NCBI RefSeq assembly: GCF_027925385.1
Contig: NZ_AP027142.1
Location: forward strand, 2,276,001-2,340,000
Length of the DNA stretch: 64,000 nucleotides
Source: Methylocystis iwaonis
GTDB taxonomy: Bacteria; Pseudomonadota; Alphaproteobacteria; Rhizobiales; Beijerinckiaceae
Reading direction: 5' to 3'
Shown here: positions 57,627-64,000 of the stretch, one piece after another
How positions within the stretch are numbered: position 1 is the stretch's first letter
Layout of the letters: every line of letters starts with the position of its first letter
Program-made: the position numbers and the translations under genes
Notes under the pieces: generated by a model
The model's input: the letters and a program-made list of their open reading frames with translations, nothing else
Databases searched by the model: none
What the model was told of the DNA's origin: nothing

Positions 57627-58433
57627 ATGAGCGCCCCCGCTGAAGAAGCTGCGGCAATTATCAGATCGCGTTGCGACATCGGCGCGGTCGACAGCGCGAT
57701 CATTTTGAGCCGTTTGTTTTTCAGCTCTGCTGATATTGGCGAGCGCGTCGCCACCTTCGCCTATGCCGAGCTGCCGGGCTTTCCTGTCGCTCCTGGCCTT
57801 GAGGACGGCGAGCTGATCGTCTCCATGGTCGACGGCGCCCCGGCGGTGCTGCTGAAGGGAACCTCGACCTTCCACGAAACCGGCGATCCGAGCCTCATGG
57901 CCGGACCGATGGAGACCCTCGCGCTTCTGGGCGTGCGCAGCGTGCTCTGCACGGGGCTCGTTCAATCGGTGCAGGCCGACCTCGTGCCGAGCAGCATCGT
58001 GCTCGTGACCGACCATATCAATTTCACCGGCCTCAACCCGCTGATCGGCGCGCCGGCCGACGGCAAGGCCGTCATCAATATGAACGACGCCTATGACAAG
58101 CGCCTGCTGCGTCGCGTGAAGGCCGCCGCGGGAAGCGCGGGCGTTTCACTGCACGAAGGTATTTTGATGTGGTTCTCCGGCCCGAGCTTCGAGACGCCGG
58201 CCGAAGCAAAGGTCGCACGCCAGCTCGGCGCCGATCTCATCGGATGGAACATCGTTCCCGAGGCGATCCTCGCGCGACGCTACGGGATGCTCTTCTCCGG
58301 CGTCACGGTCGTCACGGATTTCGGGGCGGGCTTCTCCAACGGCAACCCCTCGCCCGATCTCACGCGCGGCCCCGCGGTCGCCGGCGTCGTCGCCTGCAAA
58401 AGGCTGCTGCGCAATTTCTGCAAAATCCGCTGA
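57627..58433 (+). CDS. Purine nucleoside phosphorylase (PNP/MTAP family)
   Basis: A 268-residue trimeric-type phosphorylase that cleaves purine nucleosides with phosphate to base and ribose 1-phosphate (salvage). Motifs are LVTDHINFTGLNPLIG, the family signature SGPSFETPAEAKVARQLGAD and the C-terminal GVTVVTDFGAGFSNG region. The start is the ATG at 57627 (MSAPAEEAAAI); the open frame upstream begins inside a non-coding segment. It is 90 bp downstream of yejF, so a shared transcript is possible. Confidence 0.88.
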   Translation: MSAPAEEAAAIIRSRCDIGAVDSAIILSRLFFSSADIGERVATFAYAELPGFPVAPGLEDGELIVSMVDGAPAVLLKGTSTFHETGDPSLMAGPMETLALLGVRSVLCTGLVQSVQADLVPSSIVLVTDHINFTGLNPLIGAPADGKAVINMNDAYDKRLLRRVKAAAGSAGVSLHEGILMWFSGPSFETPAEAKVARQLGADLIGWNIVPEAILARRYGMLFSGVTVVTDFGAGFSNGNPSPDLTRGPAVAGVVACKRLLRNFCKIR

Positions 58434-58440
58434 GGGGTTA

Positions 58441-58599
58441 CGAGATCGGCTCGATTGGATCGCTGTCATTCCCGACGCTCGCGCAGCGAGCGATCGGGAA
58501 TCCAGGGCAACATTAGCTACTATTGCTCTGGATTCCCGGTCGGGCTTTCAGCCCGCCGGGAATGACACAGCCCAATGCAAGCTGTTCAAACGGAAATGG
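58441..58599. repeat. R3 element, reverse orientation
   Basis: From gatcggctcgattggatcgc to gcaagctgttcaaacggaaa, with attcccgacgctcgcgcagc and ggtcgggctttcagcccgcc as inner arms. No R2 insert. It lies between the convergent PNP and MaoC genes. Confidence 0.75.
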
Positions 58600-58601
58600 T
58601 A

Positions 58602-59060
58602 TTACTTCTCATCAGGCCTGCGTAAGGCGAGCATCGTCGCCTCGATCGTCTGCACCGCCACGCCGTCCTGATTATAGGTCGAGGCCTCAAAAGTGACGTA
58701 GCCCCTGCCCGTTTGCGAGCGGGACGGTCGGAGTTTTGTAATCTCGCCCTCGATATGCAAGCGATCGCCGGGGCGCACCGGCCGCTTCCACGAAATCCGC
58801 GTATCCGTCCCGATGACGCCGCCGGCGAAAGCCAGTCCGCAGAAGTCGAGCAATAGACGCAAGGTCAAAGCGCCCGTCTGCCAGCCGCTGGCGATCAGGC
58901 CGCCGAAGAGACTCTCTTTGGCCGCGTCCGGATCGACGTGGAAATATTGCGGATCATTGTCACGTGCGAAGCGGATGATCTGCTCCTGCGTCACCTCGAC
59001 GGCCTCGGAGCGCAAAGGCTGGCCGACGTAAAGATCATCGAAGAAAACTACTTTCGTCAT
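58602..59060 (-). CDS. MaoC-family hydratase
   Basis: A 152-residue hot-dog-fold protein of the MaoC/(R)-enoyl-CoA hydratase class. The hydratase motif is seen as FARDNDPQYFHVDPDAAKES (Asp and His of the active site) followed by LFGGLIASGW, with later RPGDRLHIEGEI. It would hydrate an enoyl-CoA or related thioester; the substrate is not evident. Only a few bases separate it from the NlpC/P60 gene upstream on the same strand, so they may be co-transcribed. Confidence 0.85.
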   Translation of the reverse strand: MTKVVFFDDLYVGQPLRSEAVEVTQEQIIRFARDNDPQYFHVDPDAAKESLFGGLIASGWQTGALTLRLLLDFCGLAFAGGVIGTDTRISWKRPVRPGDRLHIEGEITKLRPSRSQTGRGYVTFEASTYNQDGVAVQTIEATMLALRRPDEK

Positions 59061-59064
59061 GCCG

Positions 59065-59916
59065 CTATCTCGCCAAACGCTTCACGCTCGTAATATCGCC
59101 GGCCCCGGCTTCGAGATTTCGCGCCCGCACGAGATCGAGGGGCTCGCTGGAGACGAGCATATGCGCGCCATTGGCGTGTAGCAGCGTCGTTGCGTCGCGC
59201 ATGATCCCGACATGGCCCTTCCAGAAGATCAAATCGCCGCGCATGAGCGGCGCGCCGATGTCCACGGGCGCGCCAAGTTGCGCCTCCTGCATGTCGCTGT
59301 CGCGCGGCGCGGACTTGCCGGCCGCGGCGAGCGAGATCTGCACCAGGCCGGAGCAGTCGACGCCAATCGAGGATTTGCCGCCCCAAAGATAAGGCGCGCC
59401 GATTAGCGTCTCCGCGACAGCGACGAAATCGGACGCGGTCGCGTCGAGCGCCGCAAGATGTGGACGCCAGATGAAGCCCAGATCGCGCGTGACAAGGAAA
59501 TTGTCGCGCGCATCGACGATCTCGACCTCGGCGGAAAGAGGCAAGGCCAGAAGCGGCGGCTGCTTGATGCTCGCCGCCGGATAGACGAAAGTGCGCGGCA
59601 CGCAGACGCTATGGGTGGGCTCGCGCAAGGCGCTCCACAGCGTGTTGGCGGCGATCCAACCGACGTAACCGTCGCGCGCGAGCTGCGCCCAGGCCCAGCC
59701 CTCCTCCTCGTCATAGACGGTGACGCGCTCGCCATAGAGCGCCTGCGTGTCGATCGGGCAATCGGGGCGCGGTTCGCGGCGCAGATCGACAACGCCCTCT
59801 TTCACTTCCATTACGGCGCCTTCGACGAAGCGCTCGGCCGTGACGCGGCCCTTCAAATGAGCCGCGGCAATGTCGGGACGCGCGGGGGTGAGCCGCCGGT
59901 CGAATGTCTCGCTCAC
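59065..59916 (-). CDS. C40-family (NlpC/P60) peptidase
   Basis: A 283-residue peptidoglycan peptidase-like protein. It has two SH3-type regions (about residues 30-160, including YGERVTVYDEEEGWAWAQLA and WRPHLAALD) and a C-terminal NlpC/P60 domain with catalytic Cys in SSIGVDCSGLVQ and His in WKGHVGIM. No signal peptide is seen, so it may act on recycled muropeptides in the cytoplasm. The start is GTG at 59916, overlapping the upstream aminopeptidase stop (GTGA), so they are translationally coupled. Confidence 0.88.
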   Translation of the reverse strand: MSETFDRRLTPARPDIAAAHLKGRVTAERFVEGAVMEVKEGVVDLRREPRPDCPIDTQALYGERVTVYDEEEGWAWAQLARDGYVGWIAANTLWSALREPTHSVCVPRTFVYPAASIKQPPLLALPLSAEVEIVDARDNFLVTRDLGFIWRPHLAALDATASDFVAVAETLIGAPYLWGGKSSIGVDCSGLVQISLAAAGKSAPRDSDMQEAQLGAPVDIGAPLMRGDLIFWKGHVGIMRDATTLLHANGAHMLVSSEPLDLVRARNLEAGAGDITSVKRLAR

Positions 59917-61307
59917 GCCGTCGCCTTCTTTTTCGCACGCGTCTCGATAAGGTCGTAGAGGAGACGCGCGGCCTGCGCCTCGCCGCCCTCGGGGCGTCCG
60001 GGTTTGGTGGAGGGATTCCAGCAATAGACGTCGAAATGCGCCCAGCGGCTCGGATCGCTGACGAAGCGCCGCAGGAACAACGCCGCCACGATGGACCCCG
60101 AGAAGCCGCCGCTCGTGACGCTCACGAGATCGGAAATCTTGCCGTCGAGCCCGCCGTCGTAATTCTCCCAGAGCGGCAAGCGCCAGACGGGATCATTGGC
60201 GCTGCGCCCGCAAGCAGCAATCTCATCGGCGAGGGCGTCGTCGCCCGTATAGAAAGGCGGCAGCTCCGGCCCCAGCGCAACGCGCGCCGCGCCGGTCAAC
60301 GTCGCGAAGTCGAACAAAAGATCTGGCTGATCCTCGCTCACATAAGCGAGCGCGTCGGCGAGAATGAGACGCCCTTCCGCATCCGTATTGCCGACCTCGA
60401 CAGTGAGCCCCTTGCGGCTGCGATAAATATCGCCCGTGCGGAAAGCGTTCGCGGAAATAGAATTCTCGACGATCGGCAGCAGCACCCGCAGCCGAATCGG
60501 AAGGCCGGCGTCCATCAGCATGGCGGCCAGAGCCAGCGCCACGGCGGCGCCGCCCATGTCCTTCTTCATCAGCGCCATCGCTGAGGAAGGTTTGATGTCG
60601 AGACCGCCCGTATCGTAGCAGACGCCCTTGCCGACGAGCGTCACCTTCAGCCCGTCTTCGGGCCCATGGGCGAATTCCACGAGGCGCGGCGCCTGGGCGG
60701 AAGCACGGCCTACCGCGTGAATCAGCGGAAAATTCTCGACGAGCAGCGCATCGCCGACGATCGCGCGCGACGGTGCGCCAAATTTGGCGGCAAGCGCGAG
60801 CGCCGATTCGGCGAGCGCCTCCGGCCCCATGTCATTTGCCGGCGTGTTCACGAGGTCGCGGCCAAGCGCGACTGCGCTCGCAATGCGCTCGATGCGCGCG
60901 CGATCTATGCCCTGCGGCGCGCAGAGACGCGGCTTTTCGCCTTTCGGCGCGACATAGCGCGAGAAGGAATAGCTTGCGAGCAGAAAGGCGAGCGCGGCGG
61001 TCTGCGGGTCGGCGACGTTCTCGCCAAGACGATAGAGCCCGGCGGGCAAGGACGCGGCGAGCTTGCCGGCGAGGAAGGGGTCGCGCTTTTTGGCGTCCGG
61101 CGCCTCCACGCCAAAGAAGACGCGCGCTGGGGCGCCGTCGAGCGCGGGCGCAATCAGCAGGGTTCCCGGCTTCGCCTCGAATGCATTTGCGGCGGCAAGC
61201 GCAGCAACCGCCGCCGGCAAGGTCTCCCTCACCTGCGGCCACCGGCTCTTATCAACGAAGTCGATCGCGATCGCCTCGGTCGACCAATCCTGAAGCTTCA
61301 TCGTCAT
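59913..61307 (-). CDS. Leucyl aminopeptidase (M17 family)
   Basis: A 464-residue cytoplasmic metallo-aminopeptidase. The N-terminal regulatory domain is followed by the catalytic domain: VGKGVCYDTGGLDIKPSSAM, KKDMGGAAVALALA and the signature VGNTDAEGRLILADAL, which carry the two-metal ligands. It removes N-terminal residues from peptides. Coupling to an NlpC/P60 peptidase suggests the pair finishes degradation of murein peptides. The ATG at 61307 or 61301 may be used. Confidence 0.93.
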   Translation of the reverse strand: MTMKLQDWSTEAIAIDFVDKSRWPQVRETLPAAVAALAAANAFEAKPGTLLIAPALDGAPARVFFGVEAPDAKKRDPFLAGKLAASLPAGLYRLGENVADPQTAALAFLLASYSFSRYVAPKGEKPRLCAPQGIDRARIERIASAVALGRDLVNTPANDMGPEALAESALALAAKFGAPSRAIVGDALLVENFPLIHAVGRASAQAPRLVEFAHGPEDGLKVTLVGKGVCYDTGGLDIKPSSAMALMKKDMGGAAVALALAAMLMDAGLPIRLRVLLPIVENSISANAFRTGDIYRSRKGLTVEVGNTDAEGRLILADALAYVSEDQPDLLFDFATLTGAARVALGPELPPFYTGDDALADEIAACGRSANDPVWRLPLWENYDGGLDGKISDLVSVTSGGFSGSIVAALFLRRFVSDPSRWAHFDVYCWNPSTKPGRPEGGEAQAARLLYDLIETRAKKKATA

Positions 61308-61400
61308 CGGCGCGTTTAGCCTCCGTTAAGCATCCATTAGGGTTAACGCTTTATTGCTCGCGTCTGAAGCTTTCTCACAAGACAACGGACCAGATTCGCC

Positions 61401-62237
61401 GTGCAAAAGGCGCTCTCCCCTACCGCGAAACCGCTCCGTCTCTGCGCCGTCGCCATTGCCGCACTCATTGGGCTCTCCGGCTGCAACAAGACCTCTCTCG
61501 GCGACATCACCGGCTCCATCGGCCGCCCCTCGACCACGCTGCCGACGGACGAAGGACAGCTTCGCCGATTCGCCGAGGAATGGGGACAGCGCTACGACCG
61601 GAGCCCGAAAGATAAGGTGACGGCCATGACCTACGCCAGAGCCTTGCACGCGCTGGACCAGAATGCGCAAGCGGTCGCCGTGCTGCGCGGGCTCGCCATC
61701 GTCTATCCCGAGGATATGAAGGTGCTCGGCGCCTATGGCAAGGCGCTTGCCGACGCCGGCAACGTCAAAGAGGCGGCGGAAGTCCTGCAAAAGGCCCATA
61801 CGCCCGAGCGGCCCGACTGGTCCGTTCTCTCGACGCAAGGCTCGCTCGCCGATCAGCTCGGCGACCACGAGGCGGCGCGCGGCTATTACGAAGCGGCGCT
61901 GAAGATTCGCCCGAACGAGCCGACGGTTCTTTCCAACCTCGGCCTTTCCTATGCGCTGGCGAAAAACCTGCCGCGCGCCGAAGAGACGCTGCGCCTCGCC
62001 GCGAATCAGCCCGGAGCCGATATGCGGGTGCGTCAGAACCTCGCCCTGGTGCTGGCGCTGCAGGGGAAATTCTCCGAGGCCGAAGAATTGTCACGCCGCG
62101 ATCTCTCGCCGATCGACGCCGCGCAGAACGTCGCCTCCATCCGCCAGATGATCTCGCAGTCCGACACCTGGCGCGACATCCAGACCGGCGGCGCCGGTCG
62201 TGGAAACGCGGGAACGAAGGGCGCCGCAGCGCGCTAA
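61401..62237 (+). CDS. TPR lipoprotein, TadD-like
   Basis: A 278-residue lipoprotein with lipobox LSGC (Cys about residue 28) and TPR units (for example LGDHEAARGYYEAALKIRPN, VLSNLGLSYALAKNLPRAEE). It resembles TadD, the pilotin-like TPR lipoprotein of the Tad/Flp pilus system. No other tad genes are near, so this may be an orphan or a TadD-like protein with another role. The start is GTG at 61401. Confidence 0.8.
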   Translation: MQKALSPTAKPLRLCAVAIAALIGLSGCNKTSLGDITGSIGRPSTTLPTDEGQLRRFAEEWGQRYDRSPKDKVTAMTYARALHALDQNAQAVAVLRGLAIVYPEDMKVLGAYGKALADAGNVKEAAEVLQKAHTPERPDWSVLSTQGSLADQLGDHEAARGYYEAALKIRPNEPTVLSNLGLSYALAKNLPRAEETLRLAANQPGADMRVRQNLALVLALQGKFSEAEELSRRDLSPIDAAQNVASIRQMISQSDTWRDIQTGGAGRGNAGTKGAAAR

Positions 62238-62260
62238 AGGCGCGGCCTCCAAAAGCGAAA

Positions 62261-62285
62261 AGGCCCGGCTTTTCAAGCCGGGCCT
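62261..62285 (+). terminator. Hairpin after the TadD-like gene
   Basis: A perfect 11-bp stem, aggcccggctt-ttc-aagccgggcct, 23 bp after the stop codon. Only a weak T-rich tail follows (cagtttgttg). Probably the terminator of the rightward gene. Confidence 0.75.
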
Positions 62286-62291
62286 CAGTTT

Positions 62292-62438
62292 GTTGACAAA
62301 CCTCCGAGGCGGCCTCGTCCTTCGAGACGCGAGCGTCGCTCGCTCCTCAGGATGAGGCCTAAGTGTTTGACCCAGATGCAGAAGCTCCTCATGCTGAGGA
62401 GCCTGCGCGGCAGGCGTCTCGAAGCACGAGGGGCGTCA
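62292..62438 (+). repeat. Dispersed repeat R1, copy 4
   Basis: From gttgacaaacctccgaggcg to acgaggggcgtcaa, nearly identical to the copy at 11971-12113. It lies between two terminator hairpins that face each other across a convergent gene pair. Confidence 0.87.
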
Positions 62439-62464
62439 ATCCATCACGTCGCCAGAAAGCCGAA

Positions 62465-62488
62465 AGGCCCGGCCTTTCGGCCGGGCCT
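62465..62488 (-). terminator. Terminator of the second Omp gene
   Basis: A perfect 10-bp stem, aggcccggcc-tttc-ggccgggcct, about 25 bp past the Omp stop on the reverse strand, where it is followed by a short T-run. It serves the leftward outer-membrane gene. Confidence 0.75.
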
Positions 62489-62512
62489 CTCGTTTCGATC
62501 TAACCGATCAGA

Positions 62513-63430
62513 TCAGTATTTCGCGACGATCGGAGCCGGAGCGCCCCAATTGAAGTGATAGTTCAGGCCCGCGCGGACGATGTGGCCGTTGAAGCGGGTG
62601 GTCGTCTGCGGAGCGACGCCCGTGAAGTTGCCGACAGCGGCGACCTGGCCGACGTTGACCAGCGCATTCTGAGCGACGGTTACGTTGCCGAGGTCATAAT
62701 AGAGATATTCCACCTTGGCGGACCAGTTCGGCCAGAACATCCACTCGACGCCGCCGCCCGCGGTCCAGCCGACGCGCGTGTCGGAGAAGGCCGCGTTCGA
62801 GAAATAGGCGTTGCCGACGTTGCCGACCGGATTGACAGTGAACTGCTGGAAAACAGAGCTGTTGAGCGTCACGCCGGCATAGGCCAAGCCGCCCGTGCCG
62901 TAGAGCAGCAGAGTCGGCGTGGCGAGCCAGCCGAGACGGCCGCGCACCGTGCCGATATAGTCGATGTTGCGGCGGGCGCTGGAGATGCTCACCAGCGGGC
63001 CATTGATGGAAGTGTTGGCGATCCCGACGCCGGAAACGTTGTTGCTGCTGCCCGCAATGCCCTGGATGTCAGCCTCGACGCCGACGACGAAGCGGTTATA
63101 GAACTGCCAGTTGTAGCCAATCTGGCCGCCGCCGATGAAACCGCCCGAGTTGGCGCTGAGCGAAGAGGACGCAAGCGCGGCGGAAACCGGCAGAGCCTGC
63201 ACGCCGCCAGCCGAACCGTTGCTGAAAATCGGATATCCAACGGTGTTGATGGCGTTGCTGCTCGCCCAGGTTCCGCCAGCGTTCAAGCCGACGTAGAAGC
63301 CCGTCCACAGCGGAGCCGGCGGGGGCGGCGGGGGGAGGACCGGCGGGCCCTTGCGCGACGGAAGGTCGGCCGCGAGCGCGGAGCCGGCGGTCAGCGCCAG
63401 AGCGGCGACCGAAAGAGCGACTTTTTTCAT
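62513..63430 (-). CDS. Outer-membrane beta-barrel protein (Omp25-like), second copy
   Basis: A 305-residue protein with a signal peptide (MKKVALSVAALALTAGSALA), a Pro-rich linker (KGPPVLPPPPPPAPLWTG) and barrel strands with alternating aromatics (GFYVGLNAGGTWASS, VEYLYYDLGNVTVAQ, IVRAGLNYHFNW). It ends in Tyr (VAKY). It shares the overall plan of the protein at 27.3 kb but low local identity, so the two are distant paralogues. The start at 63430 is clear. Confidence 0.87.
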   Translation of the reverse strand: MKKVALSVAALALTAGSALAADLPSRKGPPVLPPPPPPAPLWTGFYVGLNAGGTWASSNAINTVGYPIFSNGSAGGVQALPVSAALASSSLSANSGGFIGGGQIGYNWQFYNRFVVGVEADIQGIAGSSNNVSGVGIANTSINGPLVSISSARRNIDYIGTVRGRLGWLATPTLLLYGTGGLAYAGVTLNSSVFQQFTVNPVGNVGNAYFSNAAFSDTRVGWTAGGGVEWMFWPNWSAKVEYLYYDLGNVTVAQNALVNVGQVAAVGNFTGVAPQTTTRFNGHIVRAGLNYHFNWGAPAPIVAKY

Positions 63431-63851
63431 TCCAGCCTCATATTTCAAAAACAAAGGTCGGAGACGCGCCAAAGGCATGTCCTCGAGGAAGCGCCAGGCT
63501 GGGCCGGAGAAGCAATCCCTCCACGCCAAAGCCTTCGCCACTAATCAGCAGGCGCCCCTGCTCATTGTCAACGAACTCCATGCGCCAAACCGCCCCCGCG
63601 CGCCATTTAGTCCCGGACCGTTGCACGGGAGACACTATGCCGCCTGTCAATGAGGCAGGAAATCGCGGGCGCCGGCATCCAACGGCTCGATCCTCACGAA
63701 TCGGGCGCAGCGACACGGCGCGCGCGAGAAATCCACAGGCCGCCTCGGTTTCCTCAAAAACGAGCAGATTGGGACGCCGGGGGCCGCCACTCTGCTTGCC
63801 AAGACGGGGCGCTTTGGCATATGTCCCATTCACGCGCGACGCAGCGCGAGC
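63431..63851. other. Intergenic region with no recognised gene
   Basis: About 420 bp between the Omp gene and tRNA-Ser. Open frames on both strands exist, but their translations have the Arg/Pro-rich composition of non-coding high-GC DNA and no family match. It probably contains the promoter of the Omp gene (AT-rich aaaaacaaagg near 63450). Confidence 0.5.
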
Positions 63852-63941
63852 GGAGACGTGGCCGAGAGGCTGAAGGCGACGGTTTGCTAAATCGTTATAG
63901 GGGAAACCCTATCGTGGGTTCGAATCCCACCGTCTCCGCCA
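63852..63941 (+). tRNA. tRNA-Ser (GCT anticodon)
   Basis: A 90-nt class II tRNA with encoded CCA. The acceptor stem is GGAGACG (63852-63858) with CGTCTCC (63931-63937). The anticodon arm is ACGGT-TTGCTAA-ATCGT, reading AGC/AGU. A long variable arm (ataggggaaaccctat) and the T arm GGGTTCGAATCCC confirm a serine tRNA. Confidence 0.97.
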
Positions 63942-64000
63942 GTTGCCGCCAATCCTCCTCTACGGCCCGTTATTCTGCGAGATTGCTACGCGGACAGCTC

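Noticed and set aside
55839..58016. A 725-codon reverse-strand frame across yejF and the PNP gene
   Set aside because: It is antisense to two well-identified genes and spans their intergenic gap; composition is that of a shadow frame.
61401..62237. A complete Tad pilus locus around the TadD-like gene
   Set aside because: No tadA, tadB, tadC, cpaB or pilin genes are in the neighbourhood; only the single TPR lipoprotein is seen.
63438..63833. A 131-codon reverse-strand frame near the right end
   Set aside because: Arg/Pro-rich, no ribosome site, no family; probably chance in GC-rich intergenic DNA.

Overview
The window reads as one contiguous chromosomal stretch of a high-GC alphaproteobacterium, most likely of the Hyphomicrobiales (Rhizobiales). 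Support comes from the gene families and their order (infA-maf, cpoB-tilS-ftsH followed by glmM, yejABEF with a Tat-type YejA, a RpoH-type sigma factor, two Omp25-like porins with proline-rich N-termini). The dispersed repeats make me think of a Methylocystis/Methylosinus-like methanotroph, but no diagnostic methane-oxidation gene lies here, so the genus is only a guess. About 57 protein genes (one partial, one broken), two tRNAs and a striking load of intergenic palindromic repeats are supported.

Layout. 1-9 kb: start of sdhC (cut by the window edge), an MFS transporter, a TPR protein, alanine racemase, maf-infA, uvrB, a VapBC toxin-antitoxin (TA) pair with a palindromic operator, and a small gene behind an FNR/FixK-like box. 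9-14 kb: Atm1-type ABC exporter, LOG-family hydrolase, SelO, a DUF465 protein. 14.3-16.7 kb: an AT-richer island with a frameshifted IS1595-type transposase and two unknown genes coupled to it. 16.7-28 kb: rpoH-type sigma factor, M48 protease and nuclease-fold gene, then cpoB-tilS-ftsH, a PilZ protein, arsC, glmM and an outer-membrane protein. 28.2-28.9 kb: a REP-associated tyrosine transposase (RAYT) sitting exactly between copies of its presumed REP palindrome. 28.9-40.7 kb: xseA, pal, tRNA-Trp, a RES/Xre TA pair, psiF-like gene, proB, a DUF2076 protein and gabD. 40.9-50.3 kb: a compact exopolysaccharide locus (GT4 glycosyltransferase, GINT1-like protein, flippase, polymerase/ligase, GH5 glycosidase, Wzc-like protein with a damaged Walker A). 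50.5-57.5 kb: yejA-yejB-yejE-[PIN TA pair]-yejF. 57.6-64 kb: purine nucleoside phosphorylase, MaoC hydratase, an NlpC/P60 peptidase coupled to a leucyl aminopeptidase, a TadD-like lipoprotein, a second Omp and tRNA-Ser.

How the genes work together. Envelope biology dominates: FtsH quality control, CpoB and Pal of the Tol-Pal system, GlmM and Alr for murein precursors, YejABEF with the NlpC/P60 peptidase and leucyl aminopeptidase as a plausible muropeptide import and degradation set, and an exopolysaccharide export locus. Superimposed is a mobile and selfish layer: three TA modules, one IS remnant with passenger genes, one RAYT with its REPs, and at least four further families of dispersed palindromic elements (called R1-R4 here) that occupy most intergenic gaps, often beside terminators.
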